Assembly (NCBI GenBank): GCA_014155875.1
Contig: JACEFZ010012630.1
Coordinates: 16,351-80,350, forward strand
Length of the DNA: 64,000 nt
DNA from: Cepaea nemoralis
Taxonomy: Eukaryota > Mollusca > Gastropoda > Stylommatophora > Helicidae
Reading direction: 5' to 3'
Part shown: one piece after another, positions 10,441 to 22,400 of the stretch
How the letters are laid out: the number at the start of each line of letters is the position of its first letter
Position numbering within the stretch: position 1 is the first letter of the stretch
The notes under the pieces: generated by a model
The model's database searches: none
Seen by the model: only the letters and a program-made list of their open reading frames with translations
What the model was told of the DNA's origin: nothing
Position numbers and translations under genes: made by a program

Positions 10441-11130
10441 CCTCTTCGTATACTGTATTCAACCAACAATAAACGGTTGCTCAAATATAGTGATGCATTA
10501 GCAATTAGGCAGTTCCAGCCAGTTTTGTGCAAACAGACAGAATTTGTGTTAAATTTGAAATTACCATGGGGGATAACATATGTTCCACATTCGAACAATA
10601 CGGTGACTATGTGTTTTAACAGCTTTCATATGCGGTATCTCCGAAGAATACTTAATATTAAGTGGCAAGACAAAATCACAAATATTGAAGAATTGGAAAG
10701 ATCAGTTTGTGTGATCGTTTGTTTCATGCTCAGTCTTCGTAGACTTATATGGATAGGACACGTTAGGAGGATGGATGATGGTAGAATACCAAAGGACATC
10801 GTTTTTGGTGAACTACAGATGGGTAAGAGATCTCAGGGTCGGCCTCGATTACGATTTAAGGATGTGTGTAAGCGGGACATGATTGATACAGGCATTGATA
10901 ATGTACATTGGGAGCAAGTCGCCACTGAATGTGTTGCATGGAGGGCAAATATTAGAAATGGAATAAAGACAAAGGAGAAAATGATTGCAGATAAGTCACA
11001 CACCGAGTGTGCGAGATGTAAGATGGTGAATGATGGTGGAAATGACCATGTGTTCACATGCATCCACTGTGGATGAACATTTATAGCACGAATTGGCCTT
11101 ATCAGTCACATTCGCTACCACCATGGGTTG
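10441..11130 (+). mobile_element. LINE family 3-like reverse transcriptase C-terminus, largely open
   Basis: A plus-strand frame encodes the end of a non-LTR reverse transcriptase: MRYLRRILNIKWQDKITNIE, then LIWIGHVRRMDDGRIPKD, then GKRSQGRPRLRFKDVCKRD, and a terminal C..C...H.F.C..CG zinc-knuckle-like end. After an in-frame TGA at about 11074 the sequence still reads FIARIGLISHIRYH, the usual end of this family, so the stop is a degenerative change. The related copy at 40152-41973 shares the block GKRSQG.(R/P).RFKD. The 5' part (10441-10600) does not match anything recognised. Confidence 0.75.
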
Positions 11131-11350
11131 TAGTTATTATGCCTTTTTGAAGCACAATGTAACAAACTATCATCTATCAAAACGGCAAGGTGCCAATGAT
11201 GATGTTCCACCTTAAGAAGTATTATTAATGTATTCACTTCTTTTGATATATACCTCTGCACTTTGCACCTGACAAGATGCCATAAAATATGCCAGGCAAT
11301 AAATAGTGCAATATATTGTTTGTGGCTTCTGTGTTTAAAATAACTGAAGA
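11131..11350. repeat. Two dispersed repeat segments
   Basis: Bases 11135-11215 match, in reverse, the W repeat (minus-strand HWHLAVLIDD; compare 48060-48420 and 54470-54780). Bases 11256-11345 (TTTGCACCTGA ... GTGCAATATATTGTTTG) recur at 62805-62885. Neither is a recognised family. Confidence 0.5.
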
Positions 11351-11362
11351 AACATTGACAAT

Positions 11363-11739
11363 TTATATGATGATAACACAAAACATATTTATAGGCACCA
11401 CATCTTTGCAAAAAGCGCTGACATGTTCCTTAGTGATAAAAGCTCCACCATCGAGCAAGCATGGCAGGAAACTTCTGATCATCAGAAGAGGTCCCCCTTC
11501 CCAGAATGCTTTGGCGTTTACCTTCTTGAACTCTCTGCCTGGGTCATAACTTCGGGGTATCTCTCCCCTGGTGTTTTCAATCTTTGCGTTGTCCTTGCAT
11601 TTTTCCGTGTTTATCCCATACTTGCGAGAAATGTCTGCTCCCAAAGCCACCCCCTCGCTAGGGGAGGAGAGCCTTGTGCATCCACACATGAGGCTTTGTG
11701 CACATGTGACTGTTGAGTTTGTAGTGTCCTGAGTCTAAA
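11363..11739 (-). CDS. Unrecognised open reading frame, possibly part of a repeat
   Basis: A minus-strand frame is open from just after a TAG at about 11740 down to 11363, with the first Met at 11689 (108 codons). It is richer in GC than its surroundings and reads GVALGADISRKYG, then GGPLLMIRSFLPCLLDGGAF. No domain was recognised and no paired splice sites were found. The alternative frame also looks protein-like in places (SPPLARGWLWEQTF). It could be an exon, a fragment of an unknown transposon, or chance. Confidence 0.25.
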
Positions 11740-11764
11740 GATCGTTGCAGGTGAAATTAAAAGT

Positions 11765-12785
11765 TCCAGTCTATACATTACACGGTGATCCCAGTCTATA
11801 CATTACATGGTGATCCCAGTCTATACATTACATGGTGATCCCAGTCTATACATTACATGGTGATCCCAGTCTATACATTACATGGTGATCCCAGTCTATA
11901 CATTACACGGTGATCCCAGTCTTTACATTACATGGTGATCCCAGTCTATACATTACATGGTGATCCCAGTCTATACATTACATGGTGATCCCAGTCTATA
12001 CATTACATGGTGATCCCAGTCTATACATTACATGGTGATCCTGGTCTTTACATTACATGGTGATCCCAGTCTATACATTACATGGTGATCCCAGCCTATA
12101 CATTACATGGTGATCCCAGCCTATACATTACATGGTGATCCCAGACTATACATTACATGGTGATCCCAGTCTATACATTACATGGTGATCCCAGTCTATA
12201 CATTACATGGTGATCCCAGTCTATACATTACATGGTGATCCCAGTCTATACATTACATGGTGATCCCAGTCTTTACATTACATGGTGATCCCAGTCTATA
12301 CATTACATGGTGATCCCAGTCTATACATTACATGGTGATCCCAGTCTATACATTACATGGTGATCTCAGTCTATACACTACATGGTGATCCCAGTCTATA
12401 CATTACATGGCGATCCCAGTCTATACATTACATGGTGATCCCCGGTCTTTACATTACATGGTGATCCCAGTCTATACATTACATGGTGATCACAGCCTAT
12501 ACATTACATGGTGATCCCAGACTATACATTACATGGTGATCCCAGTCTATACATTACATGGTGATCCCAGTCTATACATTACATGGTGATCCCAGTCTAT
12601 ACATTACATGGTGATCCCAGTCTATACATTACATGGTGATCCTGGTCTTTACATTACATGGTGATCCCAGTCTATACACTACATGGTGATCCCAGTCTAT
12701 ACACGACATGATCCCAGACTATAATTACATGATGATCCTAGTCTATAAATTACATGGTGATCCCTTTCTATAAATTACATGGTGA
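11765..12785. repeat. 25-bp minisatellite, about 40 copies
   Basis: The unit is CAGTCTATACATTACATGGTGATCC with few changes (CTTTACATT, ACACTACAT, CCTGGTC variants). A block of about 20 units appears twice in the same variant order (around 11990-12170 and 12400-12550), suggesting a higher-order duplication inside the array. Units abut without spacers. Confidence 0.95.
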
Positions 12786-13849
12786 CTTCCTTATATTCCA
12801 ATACTCATATAATAATACAGCATAAACATATATAATTTATTAAATAACTGAATAATAGACTGTGTTTATAGTTATATGCTAAATATAAATGGATATAAAC
12901 ACAACCAGATTAAGGCTTTGCAGACCTTAGGCTAAAGGTGCTGTGTGGTCAGTCTCATTCCTCAGCACTAAAGTTGGTATGACATCACAACCATGATACA
13001 TGTCATTTATATACTTACTCAATCTGTGGAGGCTTCATAGCTGCAGTCCGTAAAGCCCTTTGTTGATCCAGTCCTGACCCTTCACTTAATAATAATATTA
13101 ACAATAACAAAATAAATCTATTGGCAGAAATTGCTGTAGGGATGTAAAGTATAATCTACATATTCTAGGTCAACAGCATGTGAGGTGACCAGTTCTTTTC
13201 CTTACCAATTTCCAGAAAATTACATGGCACCCATTGTATGTAAGAGAATCATACCGATAGGAAAAAATAATTCTGCCACTGATGGGTATTGAATCTACTC
13301 TCGCCATTAAACCATTATTGCTACCATAGTAATACATGTTATGAAATCAGAAGTTAACATAAGAATCAAAGTAAACAAATTTCAGTAATGTTAACTTTCA
13401 AAAACTAAATTAGTCACTTAAAATGTAACAAAGTCAGAAAACACATTACATAATGGCTGGGATACAAAGGGAAGAGCCAATCACATATCATGTATTGCAT
13501 AGGACTGAAAGAGTTAATTGTAATTAATGGCTACAATTTTTAAATTAAACAGAAATCAAAACTTTGTCCTAATTTGCTTATTCCTGCAATACCCATTTCT
13601 ACCAATGAAAAACAATGCTTACAATCATTTTCACTGATTTTGTGCTTGACTTATTAAATTACATTTGTCACAATTTGATGTTTCAGCTGGTTTCTCAGTC
13701 CTAGGATATCAGTTTCTCCCACCATAGGACAGAGGTTCTAGCCCCAAGGAAGGCAGGGCTTTTATCTATACAACATGGAATCTTCTTTTTCTTATTTTCC
13801 TTTGCTTTCAATCAGCCCATCACTGCAATTTTGTTTCCTGCATTGTCAT
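12786..13849. other. Unannotated AT-rich sequence; nothing supported
   Basis: No extended reading frame, RNA gene or recognised mobile element on either strand. The sequence is AT-rich with scattered short A and T runs. Confidence 0.4.
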
Positions 13850-14002
13850 CTGCAGATCGCCAGATGGACACATAATCAGATTTCCACTGGTACCATTAGT
13901 ACTGGGGCTCTTTGCTGGCTGTTGAAGACGAGGATGGAACATGCATGGAAATGCCCCAAGCGCTGTGATGTGAGTTCTGATCTCAACTCAACTCTTCTGT
14001 AG
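13850..14002 (+). mobile_element. 3' end fragment of LINE family 1
   Basis: The plus strand reads ...NQISTGTISTGALCWLLKTR..HAWKCPKRCDV and ends in CTCAACTCAACTC. This matches the C-terminus and tail of family 1 (ISSMTLRWLLNEG..HVWECPECSD). Only about 150 bp remain. Confidence 0.75.
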
Positions 14003-14437
14003 ATCATGCAGACTTCTATATAGTGTGACACATAAGGCGGTTTCATTTACACTACATCAAATAGAAAAGTAACTGTCTGGCCATAAATATGTTGAATGTA
14101 ATATAATCTGAGTAATCAATAATGTAATCACTATGATAAAACAGATAAACAATTGCAAAAATAAATGATGTAATTAGGATACAGGGCAGGTAAAAAAGAA
14201 ACCAAAGAATAGAGTATTTTAAATATGTAAATATGAAGAAAATACATCTTCAGTAACATCATCGTTTACATTGTTCTTTACTCTGTAACATAGCAAACAT
14301 TTTGTCACACATCAAGTCAATTTACTAGCTCATAACACTTAAATCAAGCTGGCCTATATACTGATAATGAACTGCAATAAACAGAAAAGAGTAGACTTGA
14401 CATTAAATGTTTAAATTAAAATAAAATATAAATAATT
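14003..14437. other. AT-rich sequence; nothing supported
   Basis: No reading frame of note, no RNA gene and no repeat recognised between the LINE scrap and the SINE. Confidence 0.4.
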
Positions 14438-14690
14438 GTGACGGCTCCCTGGCCGAGAGGTTAGCAGCTTTCTCCGTTAATTCCGAATACTCTCGTAGTT
14501 GACGTGAGCGCACGAGAATTAGAAGTGGTTCAAGTCGCCCCAGTGACTTATGAGAGTATGGAGCCGGTCGCTCAGAAAGTCGTGGCGTGCTGATGAGCGT
14601 AATCTAGCCTAGGAATCAACATACAGGTGAAAGATGCTGGTGTTGACCGCAATATCCTGAAACAGGATGGAAACGCGGGAAAAAAAAATA
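14438..14690 (+). mobile_element. tRNA-derived SINE, family S4 (Ser/Leu-like head)
   Basis: The head has a strong A box (TGGCCGAGAGGTTAGCAG) and, about 70 nt on, a B box-like GTGGTTCAAGTCGCCCC. The stem pairings are not conserved, so this is not a tRNA gene. The 3' body (GCTCAGAAAG ... GTTGACCGCAATATCCTG) is shared with family S5 (for example 60290-60540), so S4 and S5 appear to share a tail with different heads. A second S4 head lies inverted at 26590-26715. Confidence 0.65.
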
Positions 14691-14694
14691 ATTG

Positions 14695-16515
14695 TGGACT
14701 AAATCATGTTGTAATAATGTAGTGTGCTGTACTAGTGTGGTGTGCTGTAGCAGTGTGGTGTGCTGTACCAGTGTGATGTGCTGTACCAGTGTGGTGTGCT
14801 GTAGCAGTGTGGTGTGCTGTACCAGTGTGATGTGCTGTACCAGTGTGGTGTGCTGTAGCAGTGTGATGTGCTGTAGCAGTGTGGTGTGCTGTACCAGTGT
14901 GATGTGCTGTACCAGTGTGGTGTGCTGTAGCAGTGTGGTGTGCTGTAGCAGTGTGGTGTGCTGTACCAATGTGATGTGCTGTAGCAGTGTGGTGTGCTTT
15001 ACCAATGTAATGTGCTGTAGCAGTGTGGTGTGCTGTACCAATGTGATGTGCTGTAGCAGTGTGGTGTGCCAATGTAATGTGCTGTAGCAGTGTGATGTGC
15101 CAATGTAATGTGCTGTAGCAGTGTGATGTGCCAATGTAATGTGCTGTAGCAGTGTGGTGTGCTGTAGCAGTGTGGTGTGCCAATGTAATGTGCTGTAGCA
15201 GTGTGGTGTGCTGTAGCAGTGTGATGTGCCAATGTAATGTGCTGTAGCAGTGTGGTGTGCTGTAGCAGTGTGGTGTGCCAATGTAATGTGCTGTAGCAGT
15301 GTGGTGTGCCAATGTAATGTGCTGTAGCAGTGTGGTGTGCTGTAGCAGTGTGATGTGCCAATGTAATGTGCTGTAGCAGTGTGATGTGCTGTACCAATGT
15401 GATGTGCTGTAGCAGTGTGATGTGCTGTAGCAGTGTGCTGTAGCAGTGTGGTGTGCTGTAGCAGTGTGCTGTACCAATGTAGTGTGCTGTAACAGTGTGC
15501 TGTAACAGTGTGGTGTGCTGTAGCAGTGTGCTGTAACAGTGTGCTGTAACAGTGTGGTGTGCTGTAGCAGTGTGATGTGCTGTAGCAGTGTGGTGTGCTG
15601 TAGCAGTGTGCTGTACCAATGTAGTGTGCTGTAGCAGTGTGATGTGCTGTAACAGTGTGGTGTGCTGTAGCAGTGTGGTTTGCTATAGCAGTGTGGTGTG
15701 CTGTACCAGTGTAGTGTGCAGTAACAGTGTGGTGTGCTGTAACAGTGTGGTGTGCTGTAGCAGTGTGATGTGCTGTAGCAGTGTGGTGTGCTGTAGCAGT
15801 GTGCTGTACCAATGTAGTGTGCTGTAGCAGTGTGATGTGCTGTAGCAGTGTGGTTTGCTATAGCAGTGTGGTGTGCTGTACCAATGTAGTGTGCAGTAAC
15901 AGTGTGGTGTGCTGTAGCAGTGTACTGTACCAATGTAATGTGCTGTAACAGTGTGGTGTGCTGTAACAGTGTGGTGTGCTTTACCAATGTAATGTGGTGT
16001 AACAGTGTGGTGTGCTTTACCAATGTAGTGTGCTGTAGCAGTGTGGTGTGCTGTAGCAGTGTGGTGTGCTTTACCAATGTAGTGTGCTGTACCCATGTGG
16101 TGTGTTGTACCAATGTAGTGTGCTGTAGCAGTGTGGTGTGCTGTAGCAGTGTGGTGTGCTTTACCAATGTAGTGTGCTGTACCAATGTAGTGTGCAGTAA
16201 CAGTGTGGTGTGCTGTAGCAGTGTGCTGTACCAATGTAGTGTGGTGTAGCAGTGTGGTGTGCTGTAGCAGTGTGGTGTGCTTTACCAATGTAGTGTGCTG
16301 TACCAATGTAGTGTGCAGTAACAGTGTGGTGTGCTGTAGCAGTGTGCTTTACCAATGTAATGTGGTGTAACAGTGTGTGTGCTTTACCAATGTAATGTGG
16401 TGTAACAGTGTGGTGTGCTTTACCAATGTAGTGTGCTGTAGCAGTGTGGTGTGTTGTACCAATGTTGTTTGCTGTACCAGTGTGGTGCATTGTACCGGTG
16501 TGGTGTGCTGTACCA
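14695..16515. repeat. 18-bp minisatellite (GTGCTGTAGCAGTGTGGT type), about 100 units
   Basis: The basic unit is 18 bp, TGTGCTGTAGCAGTGTGG. It varies at two points (GTAGCAG, GTACCAG, GTACCAATG, GTAACAG; GTGG, GTGA), with shortened 12- and 15-bp units from about 15060 on. Several frames on both strands stay open for hundreds of codons because the period is a multiple of three; these are not genes. Confidence 0.95.
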
Positions 16516-16950
16516 ATGTAGAAACCATTGGCTTAGACCATACATTTGAGATGCACACCAATAATTGTCTAGCCGTAACACTGATGTAGGTAAAATAGAA
16601 AGTTATATAAAAACAATTACCAGTAATGTATAAAAGAAGAAATGATTACATTTGTAAAAAATCTGTCCATGTATATAGGGTATCACCGTATTTTGTGCAA
16701 AACATTTAATAACCTGATTACAATCATATTAATGTATATACACACACAATAACAAATACTGTAAAGCTTAATCAGGTAAATAATAAACTGATAAGCAAAG
16801 GAACACATAAAAAAAAACATTTCTGATTATAATATAACAAGGTTTATATTGCTGGAAAAAATGTACATCTGGGATGATCCCTTCAGACTTCTTAACCACT
16901 TCTCTCCTATCCTAGGATGTAGAGGAAAGTATGATATTCAGGTTTGTATG
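16516..16950. other. AT-rich sequence; nothing supported
   Basis: No reading frame, RNA gene or recognised repeat. One short (TATA)-rich stretch lies near 16730-16745. Confidence 0.4.
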
Positions 16951-16954
16951 TGTC

Positions 16955-17088
16955 TCACATATTTTCTCGGAAACTCCCAGGGTTGTTGCTAGAGCTATGG
17001 AGTTCGTGCTCTGTGCGACACTTTCAGCAGGCTACCCTGCAGAAAAAGACTGAGCCATATGGGATAAACCTGGTGCAATGAAGTCAAT
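16955..17088 (+). mobile_element. SINE family S2, 5'-truncated
   Basis: It matches the 3' body of S2: TTCTCGGAAACTCCCAGGG, GTTCGTGCTCTGTGCGACA, CATATGGGATAAACCTGGTG and CAATGAAGTCAATCC. The tRNA-like head is missing. Confidence 0.7.
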
Positions 17089-17089
17089 C

Positions 17090-17400
17090 CTCTATGGTAA
17101 AGTAGGTCAAATAAGCTGTATGTGTCTCATATACAAATATAGTAACGTAAGTCAAATAAGCTGTATGTGTTCGAAATATAAATTTAGTAAAGTAAGTCAG
17201 CTAAGCTGTATGTATCTTGTATACAAATATAGTAAAGTAAGTCAACTAAGCTGTATGTATCTTGTATACAAATATAGTAAAGTAAGTCAGCTAAGCTGTA
17301 TGTATCTCATATATAAATATAGTAAAGTAAGTCAAATAAGTTGTATGTATCTCACATACAAATATAGTAAAGTAAGTCAAATAAGCAGACAGATATATTA
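17090..17400. repeat. 45-bp tandem repeat, about 6-7 copies
   Basis: The unit is approximately AGTAAAGTAAGTCAAATAAG followed by CTGTATGTATCTCATATACAAATAT. The plus-strand frame stays open over the array (KVSQLSCMYLVYKYS per unit) because the period is divisible by three. It abuts the S2 copy. Confidence 0.9.
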
Positions 17401-17720
17401 AAATAAGAATACAAAAATCAAGAGGAGCCTTCATATCACTAAGAAATTTGTGGAATTCAAAAAAAAATTAAAACTGTGCACTAATCTTAGACTATTGAAC
17501 TCTAACAACAAATCACTACTGGTGTATGGTTCAGAAGCATGGAGTACGACTAAACTAATGAAGAATAAACTAAAAAGGTTCATTAATTGATGCCAGGGCA
17601 GAATCATCATCATGCATCTTACCAACTGGCATGGGTGATCGTGCTTCTCCACATTTTGTGATTTCCAACATCGTGTAATAATTTGTTTCTGACATTTCCG
17701 TGCCATGACAAAAGGCTGTC
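17401..17720 (+). mobile_element. Degenerate LINE reverse transcriptase fragment
   Basis: The plus strand shows decayed text of the type YGSEAWST..LMKNKLKRF near 17520-17585, followed by an inverted GATGATTCTG/CATCATCATG segment typical of family 4 tails (minus strand, 17600-17720). At least two fragments of opposite orientation may be joined here. Confidence 0.45.
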
Positions 17721-17879
17721 AAGAATTTTCTCTCACACACTTTCTATATCTTTCCATCAATCTGTCAAGATATTACAAGTTCGTGTTTCTCTTCTCAACT
17801 GTGGCTAAAATATGACAACGGTCTCTTTCTCATTAACCTCTTTCAAAAGTTTTAGATTACTCATGTTGATGGTCAAATG

Positions 17880-18130
17880 AAGTTTTAGCATTCTTCTAAA
17901 CAAAACCACATCTTTTCAGCCTCAATTCAATTTTCTTTACTTGTTTGCTAATTGTCAAGGATTCATAGTCATATATTAAAACTGGTTCTATGTAACATGC
18001 AAGAATAATTGTTCTAACCTCCAGTGACAGCGATTTATTATGTAAGATACTCTTCATTTGATAAAATGTAGGTTTTGTTTGTTTTTCTTCTTCTGCATTC
18101 ATCCGGAATGTTGATGTAATTGCATTGTGC
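17880..18130 (-). mobile_element. LINE reverse transcriptase C-terminal fragment
   Basis: The minus strand reads MKSILHNKSLSLEVRTIILA followed by CYIEPVLIYDYESLTISKQV, then KKIELRLKRCGFV. This is the MK.ILTNK..S...R....CYIEPVLLYG(C/S)E.WT block of family 2-type reverse transcriptases. Confidence 0.75.
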
Positions 18131-18662
18131 CTGTTTACAGCAAGGCTGCGATATTTGCACGGTTTAGCCAACAGGCATTTGTTGGCCGAGTTACCTTCCC
18201 GGGGTTTTGCTTGTTCTATTCTGTTCATTATCTATGTACAGTGCACACATTGAAAAAAAAAATACTAGAAAATCTTTCCTCTGGAACCCACAAGGCAAAA
18301 GAAATAGAGGGAAATCTAAAAAAAACAGGGAGAAGATAATAGAGAAAGAGATGAGTAACACTGGGGGAGGACTCAGAGGGTGATGCAGGCAATAGCAAAT
18401 AATAGGAGGGCTGGAGATGAGCTGGCTGAAGGACTATACCCCAGTAATGAATGAATTGATTCAGTACCAAATAAAAAGTAAGTTTGGACCAAACATGGTA
18501 CACAATCAAATGTACAAGTATTATATTTCCATTAATTGAAATTGAGCATTGAAATTGTGGAAGACGCCATGAAACAAAATAAATAACATGATGACCCTAG
18601 TATGCAATATGTTGTCCTTCTATCCACATGGGAGGTCACATTTGGCAATATATTATCCTTCA
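18131..18662. other. Unannotated sequence
   Basis: A short CpG-bearing stretch (18140-18240) precedes AT-rich sequence. Plus-strand 18270-18400 reads like a decayed LINE 3' end (GNLKKTGRR region), but this is too weak to assign. Nothing else is seen. Confidence 0.25.
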
Positions 18663-18940
18663 GCACTGAATCATTTAAAGGGAGAAAAAAGATGAATTCA
18701 TATAAGCTCATTTACATACCGTGTTGTTGAGAATATAGCACCAGACTTATGTATTTGGTGACCACACAGCACATGAGGGTTATATAGTCAATACAACATC
18801 AGAAGCATTTTCTTGTAAAGATAAATCTTTGTTAACATATTTTTATGTAACATTTTTATGAGGCAGAGTCTCCCTTGAGCCATACTTATTGGCAAAAATT
18901 CAACCAACAAACACTAGAGGACATTAGAAATAAACTCAAT
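18663..18940. repeat. About 270-bp direct repeat, copy 1 (copy 2 at 22578-22832)
   Basis: It shares GCACTGAATCATTTA, ACCACACAGCACATGAGG, TTATATAGTCAATA and GGCAAAAATTCAA in the same order and orientation with 22578-22832. Copy 1 lies beyond the last AOX/XDH exon; copy 2 lies just past the exon at 22870-22966. On the minus strand both copies contain a short open stretch ending at a GT donor-like site (GGTATGTAA), so exon ancestry is possible but unproven. Confidence 0.7.
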
Positions 18941-19363
18941 TAATCAACACCAGAGCGCATTAGAAGTAAACTTTCTTAATTTGTTAGGTCAAGAGAATTA
19001 ATAATTACCTTCTAGATAAAAATTAACTTACTGATAACCAAGCCAAACATCATCTTAATTTGTAATCTCAAGAACATAAAGAATAAACTTATATGTAACA
19101 AACTCACATAGTAGTAACCATGCCACGGTAGATATAAAATATCTTAATTTGTCAGACTAAAGTTATGTTCTAGGTAACAAATTTCATTTATTAACAAAAC
19201 ATCTGATGTATGAATTTATAAAACAGAAAAACAGGATGTTAAAAAGCCAAATCCACATTAAATTTAAAAAAAAAAATTCTTCATAAAACTTGCTATGTAA
19301 GAAATTAATGTTCAGTTTGCAATACATTTAAGATAAACTGTTTTTGTTGTTCATATTTTCACA

Positions 19364-19437
19364 TTACTTTCCATATGTGTAGTTGGTGGTGTTGTTTAAG
19401 CAAAGAGACTGTACCGCGTCGACAGTGGCTGGAGTGT
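19364..19437 (-). CDS. AOX/XDH-like gene, terminal coding exon
   Basis: The acceptor is TTCTGGAACAG. Two bases complete a codon begun in the previous exon, then TPATVDAVQSLCLNNTTNYT follows with a short end and TAA at 19366-19364. The (S/N)TPAT...I/V......C pattern is the usual C-terminus of the family (SPATPEKIRNAC in mammalian XDH). The end is shorter than in mammals. A TTTATT (AATAAA on the minus strand) near 19188 is a possible poly(A) signal. Confidence 0.82.
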
Positions 19438-22400
19438 CTGTTCCAGAAAGAATAAAGCATAAAGATAGTTTAGAGCATGATCACGTTGATTCATTTATTA
19501 AATACAGATGAGAACAATTAGAGATAATAGTTCAAAGCTGCACACTGACTGCAGAACTACTGTGGTGATGTAATAAGGACAGTCGATTCAACTCCTGGCT
19601 TCATCAATTGCCAAAGAGAGGAAAAGACTGGCCACTTTCCTCCTTGCTCTCAGGCCTACAGGATGTAATGATGCTGTCACACCACAAGCCCTTGGTAGCA
19701 AACTGCTACAGGCCAAATCAATTAATTCTGAAACCTGACTGCAGCTTGAACCTCAACCTTTAAACCTCCTTTTATATGCATATTTTAGGCATTTCCATTT
19801 AATTATAAAAATGCCACAGGCACTACGGCTCAGGGGGGCAGTGAGATGCGCAGGTGCAAAATTAGTCCAGAGCCAAGTTGGAAGCAGGCTGCAAGCCATT
19901 GATTTCAAGGGTATGAGGCATCAGCCATTCACAAAGCAATGGCAAACTACTAAACTAACATTTTAAATACTTTTTAATAAAATTCAACACAGAAAAAAAT
20001 CACAGTGTTTGACACTCGCTCACTTTGAATGCAAGCATAGTCCATACACACTACTTCTAGTACCACTGAACTGAATTTTTCATGTGGATTAGCTTTCCCT
20101 ATTACCAGTGTCCCTCACCATCAGGTGAACCCACTTCGATTTCAGAGATACTTGGTAAGTTAAAGTGGCTATAGTTTACTCCTCTATGAGTTTTGGTAAC
20201 ACCAGGATGTTATTCACATTACAGACAACTACATATAAATAAAATAAAACTGTCAAAAGGTGCTTGACAGCATAAACACAACATACACTATCTCTTGATG
20301 CATACAATACTCACTGAGTGGGAAGAAAGTATCTTGACCAATCTCAGCTCGAGCAGCCTCCACTGCATGTTTGACTGCAAAAGCAGCAGCTGCAGCCATG
20401 ACCAAGGGAGGTTCACCGACAGCTAGAAATGAACATGATCAACAGAAATATGAAATCAAGAATCAACTTCACAGCACTTGGGACACACCCATTTCCTACT
20501 TCAGTAATCAACTCTTGAGTTCCCATGCTGATGGTACCCGTGGCAATCTGGCTGAATGTCCACCTGCATTTTCATGTAAGTTTTGAGTACCATCCAGACC
20601 ATCTGCTCATCCCTGCTGAATCAGCCTCTCCAAATGTTGGTCCTTTGTTTGTTGTACTGAATCAGCCTCTCTAGATGTGTCCTTTGTTTGTTTTGCTGAA
20701 TCAGCCTCTCCAGATGTGGGTCCTTCGTTTGTTTTACTGAATCAGCCTCTCCACATGTCGGTCCTTTGTTTGTTTTGCTGAATCAGCCTCTCTAGATGTG
20801 GGTCTTTGTTTGTTTTACTGAATAAGCCTCTCCAGATGTGGGTCCTTTGTTTGTTTTGCCAAATCAGCTTCTCCAGATGTCGGTCCTTTGTTTGTTTTAC
20901 TGAATCAGCCTCTCCAGGTATGGGTCCTTTGTTTGTTTTACTGAATCAGCATCTCCAGATGTGGGTCCTTCGTTTGTTTTACTGAATCAGCCTCTCCAGA
21001 TGTCGGTCCTTTGTTTTACTGAATCAGCCTCTCTAGATGTGGGTCTTTGTTTGTTTTACTGAATAAGCCTCTCCAGATGTTGGTCCTTTGTTTGTTTTGC
21101 CAAATCAGCTTCTCCAGATGTGGGTCCTTCGTTTGTTTTACTGAATCAGCCTCTCCAGATGTCGGTCCTTTGTTTTACTGAATCAGCCTCTCTAGATGTG
21201 GGTCTTTGTTTGTTTTACTGAATCAGCCTCTCCAGATGTCGGTCCTTTGTTTTACTGAATCAGCCTCTCTAGATGTGGGTCTTTGTTTGTTTTACTGAAT
21301 AAGCCTCTCCAGATGTTGGTCCTTAGTTTGTTTTGCCAAATCAGCTTCTCCAGATGTTGGTCCTTTGTTTGTTTTACTGAATCAGCGTCTCCAGATGTGG
21401 GTCCTTTGTTTGTTTTACTGAATCAGCCTCTCCAGATGTCGGTCCTTTGTTTGTTTTATTGAATCAGCCTCCCCATTTAATCATACCCTTTGGAACAGTG
21501 TTGTTAACATCTAATATGTCATAATGATCCTGTACATACCAGCTTGTCTTTCTTCTTCTCTGTTCTTTGTGTTTGAAGAAAGTATATCACATCTAGTTCT
21601 ACACCTCAAAGGTCAGTGTGTCCAAATTCAGCATGCATTTGTGTCACGTTTGCTGCCGCTAGACTCTAGACAGATTCCGTCCAGGGTCACTAACTCTAGC
21701 TACTTGTAGGTAGGTTGTCTTCCCTAACAATTTTGTCAGGACAGTAGTCTTACAGCCTACTTTATGTGACTTCCAGTTGCATGGTTTTTTTTATTTTAAC
21801 ATGTAAAACTTGCACAGAGACCTCCTGATTTTTACCCTTATCCAAGAAGGCTTGTTTCCAATTTAACTACATGGTGGTGATTCGATTCATTGATGCAATA
21901 CCATAAAATACCAATGGTTTTTAAATAAATTGCCACCCCTCATGCTGAGATAAGATTAATTGATGTAATACCATAAAATACCAATGGTTCTTGAACAAAC
22001 TGCAAGCCCCCATGCTGAGATCTGATTAATTGATGTGATACTATAAAATACCAATGGTTCTTGAACAAATTGCCATCCCCCATGCTAAAATCACACTCAG
22101 TACGTTCAGAGCCTGAGGTGAATACCACAACCTCTCAGCCACGGCCACCCCCAAGCTTTCTTTCATGGTGAGAGCACCATGTACCTGAATACCAATGAGT
22201 GGACCTTCAGTATTAATTTGACTATCATTGTCATTTAGCCTGTTTGTATCTTTTGTCTTCTCTTTTACATTTTAATTTCTTATTTTGACCACCTGAGACG
22301 TTTTGCAAGACAAGATTTCAAGAAATGTCTTACCTTTTTAATTAAGCATCCATGATTCATGGTAAAAGGTAACAATGGTTTCACATGGTACTTAAGAATT

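Noticed and set aside
11765..12785. CRISPR-like array of 25-bp direct repeats
   Set aside because: Units abut without unique spacers, and the surroundings are eukaryotic (introns, SINEs, LINEs). It is a minisatellite.
14438..14540. Possible tRNA-Ser gene
   Set aside because: Same reasoning: promoter boxes only, no cloverleaf, shared SINE tail.
14616..16490. Several 200-490 residue His/Thr/Tyr-rich or Cys/Val-rich proteins on both strands
   Set aside because: Artefacts of the 18-bp minisatellite; overlapping frames on both strands are equally open.
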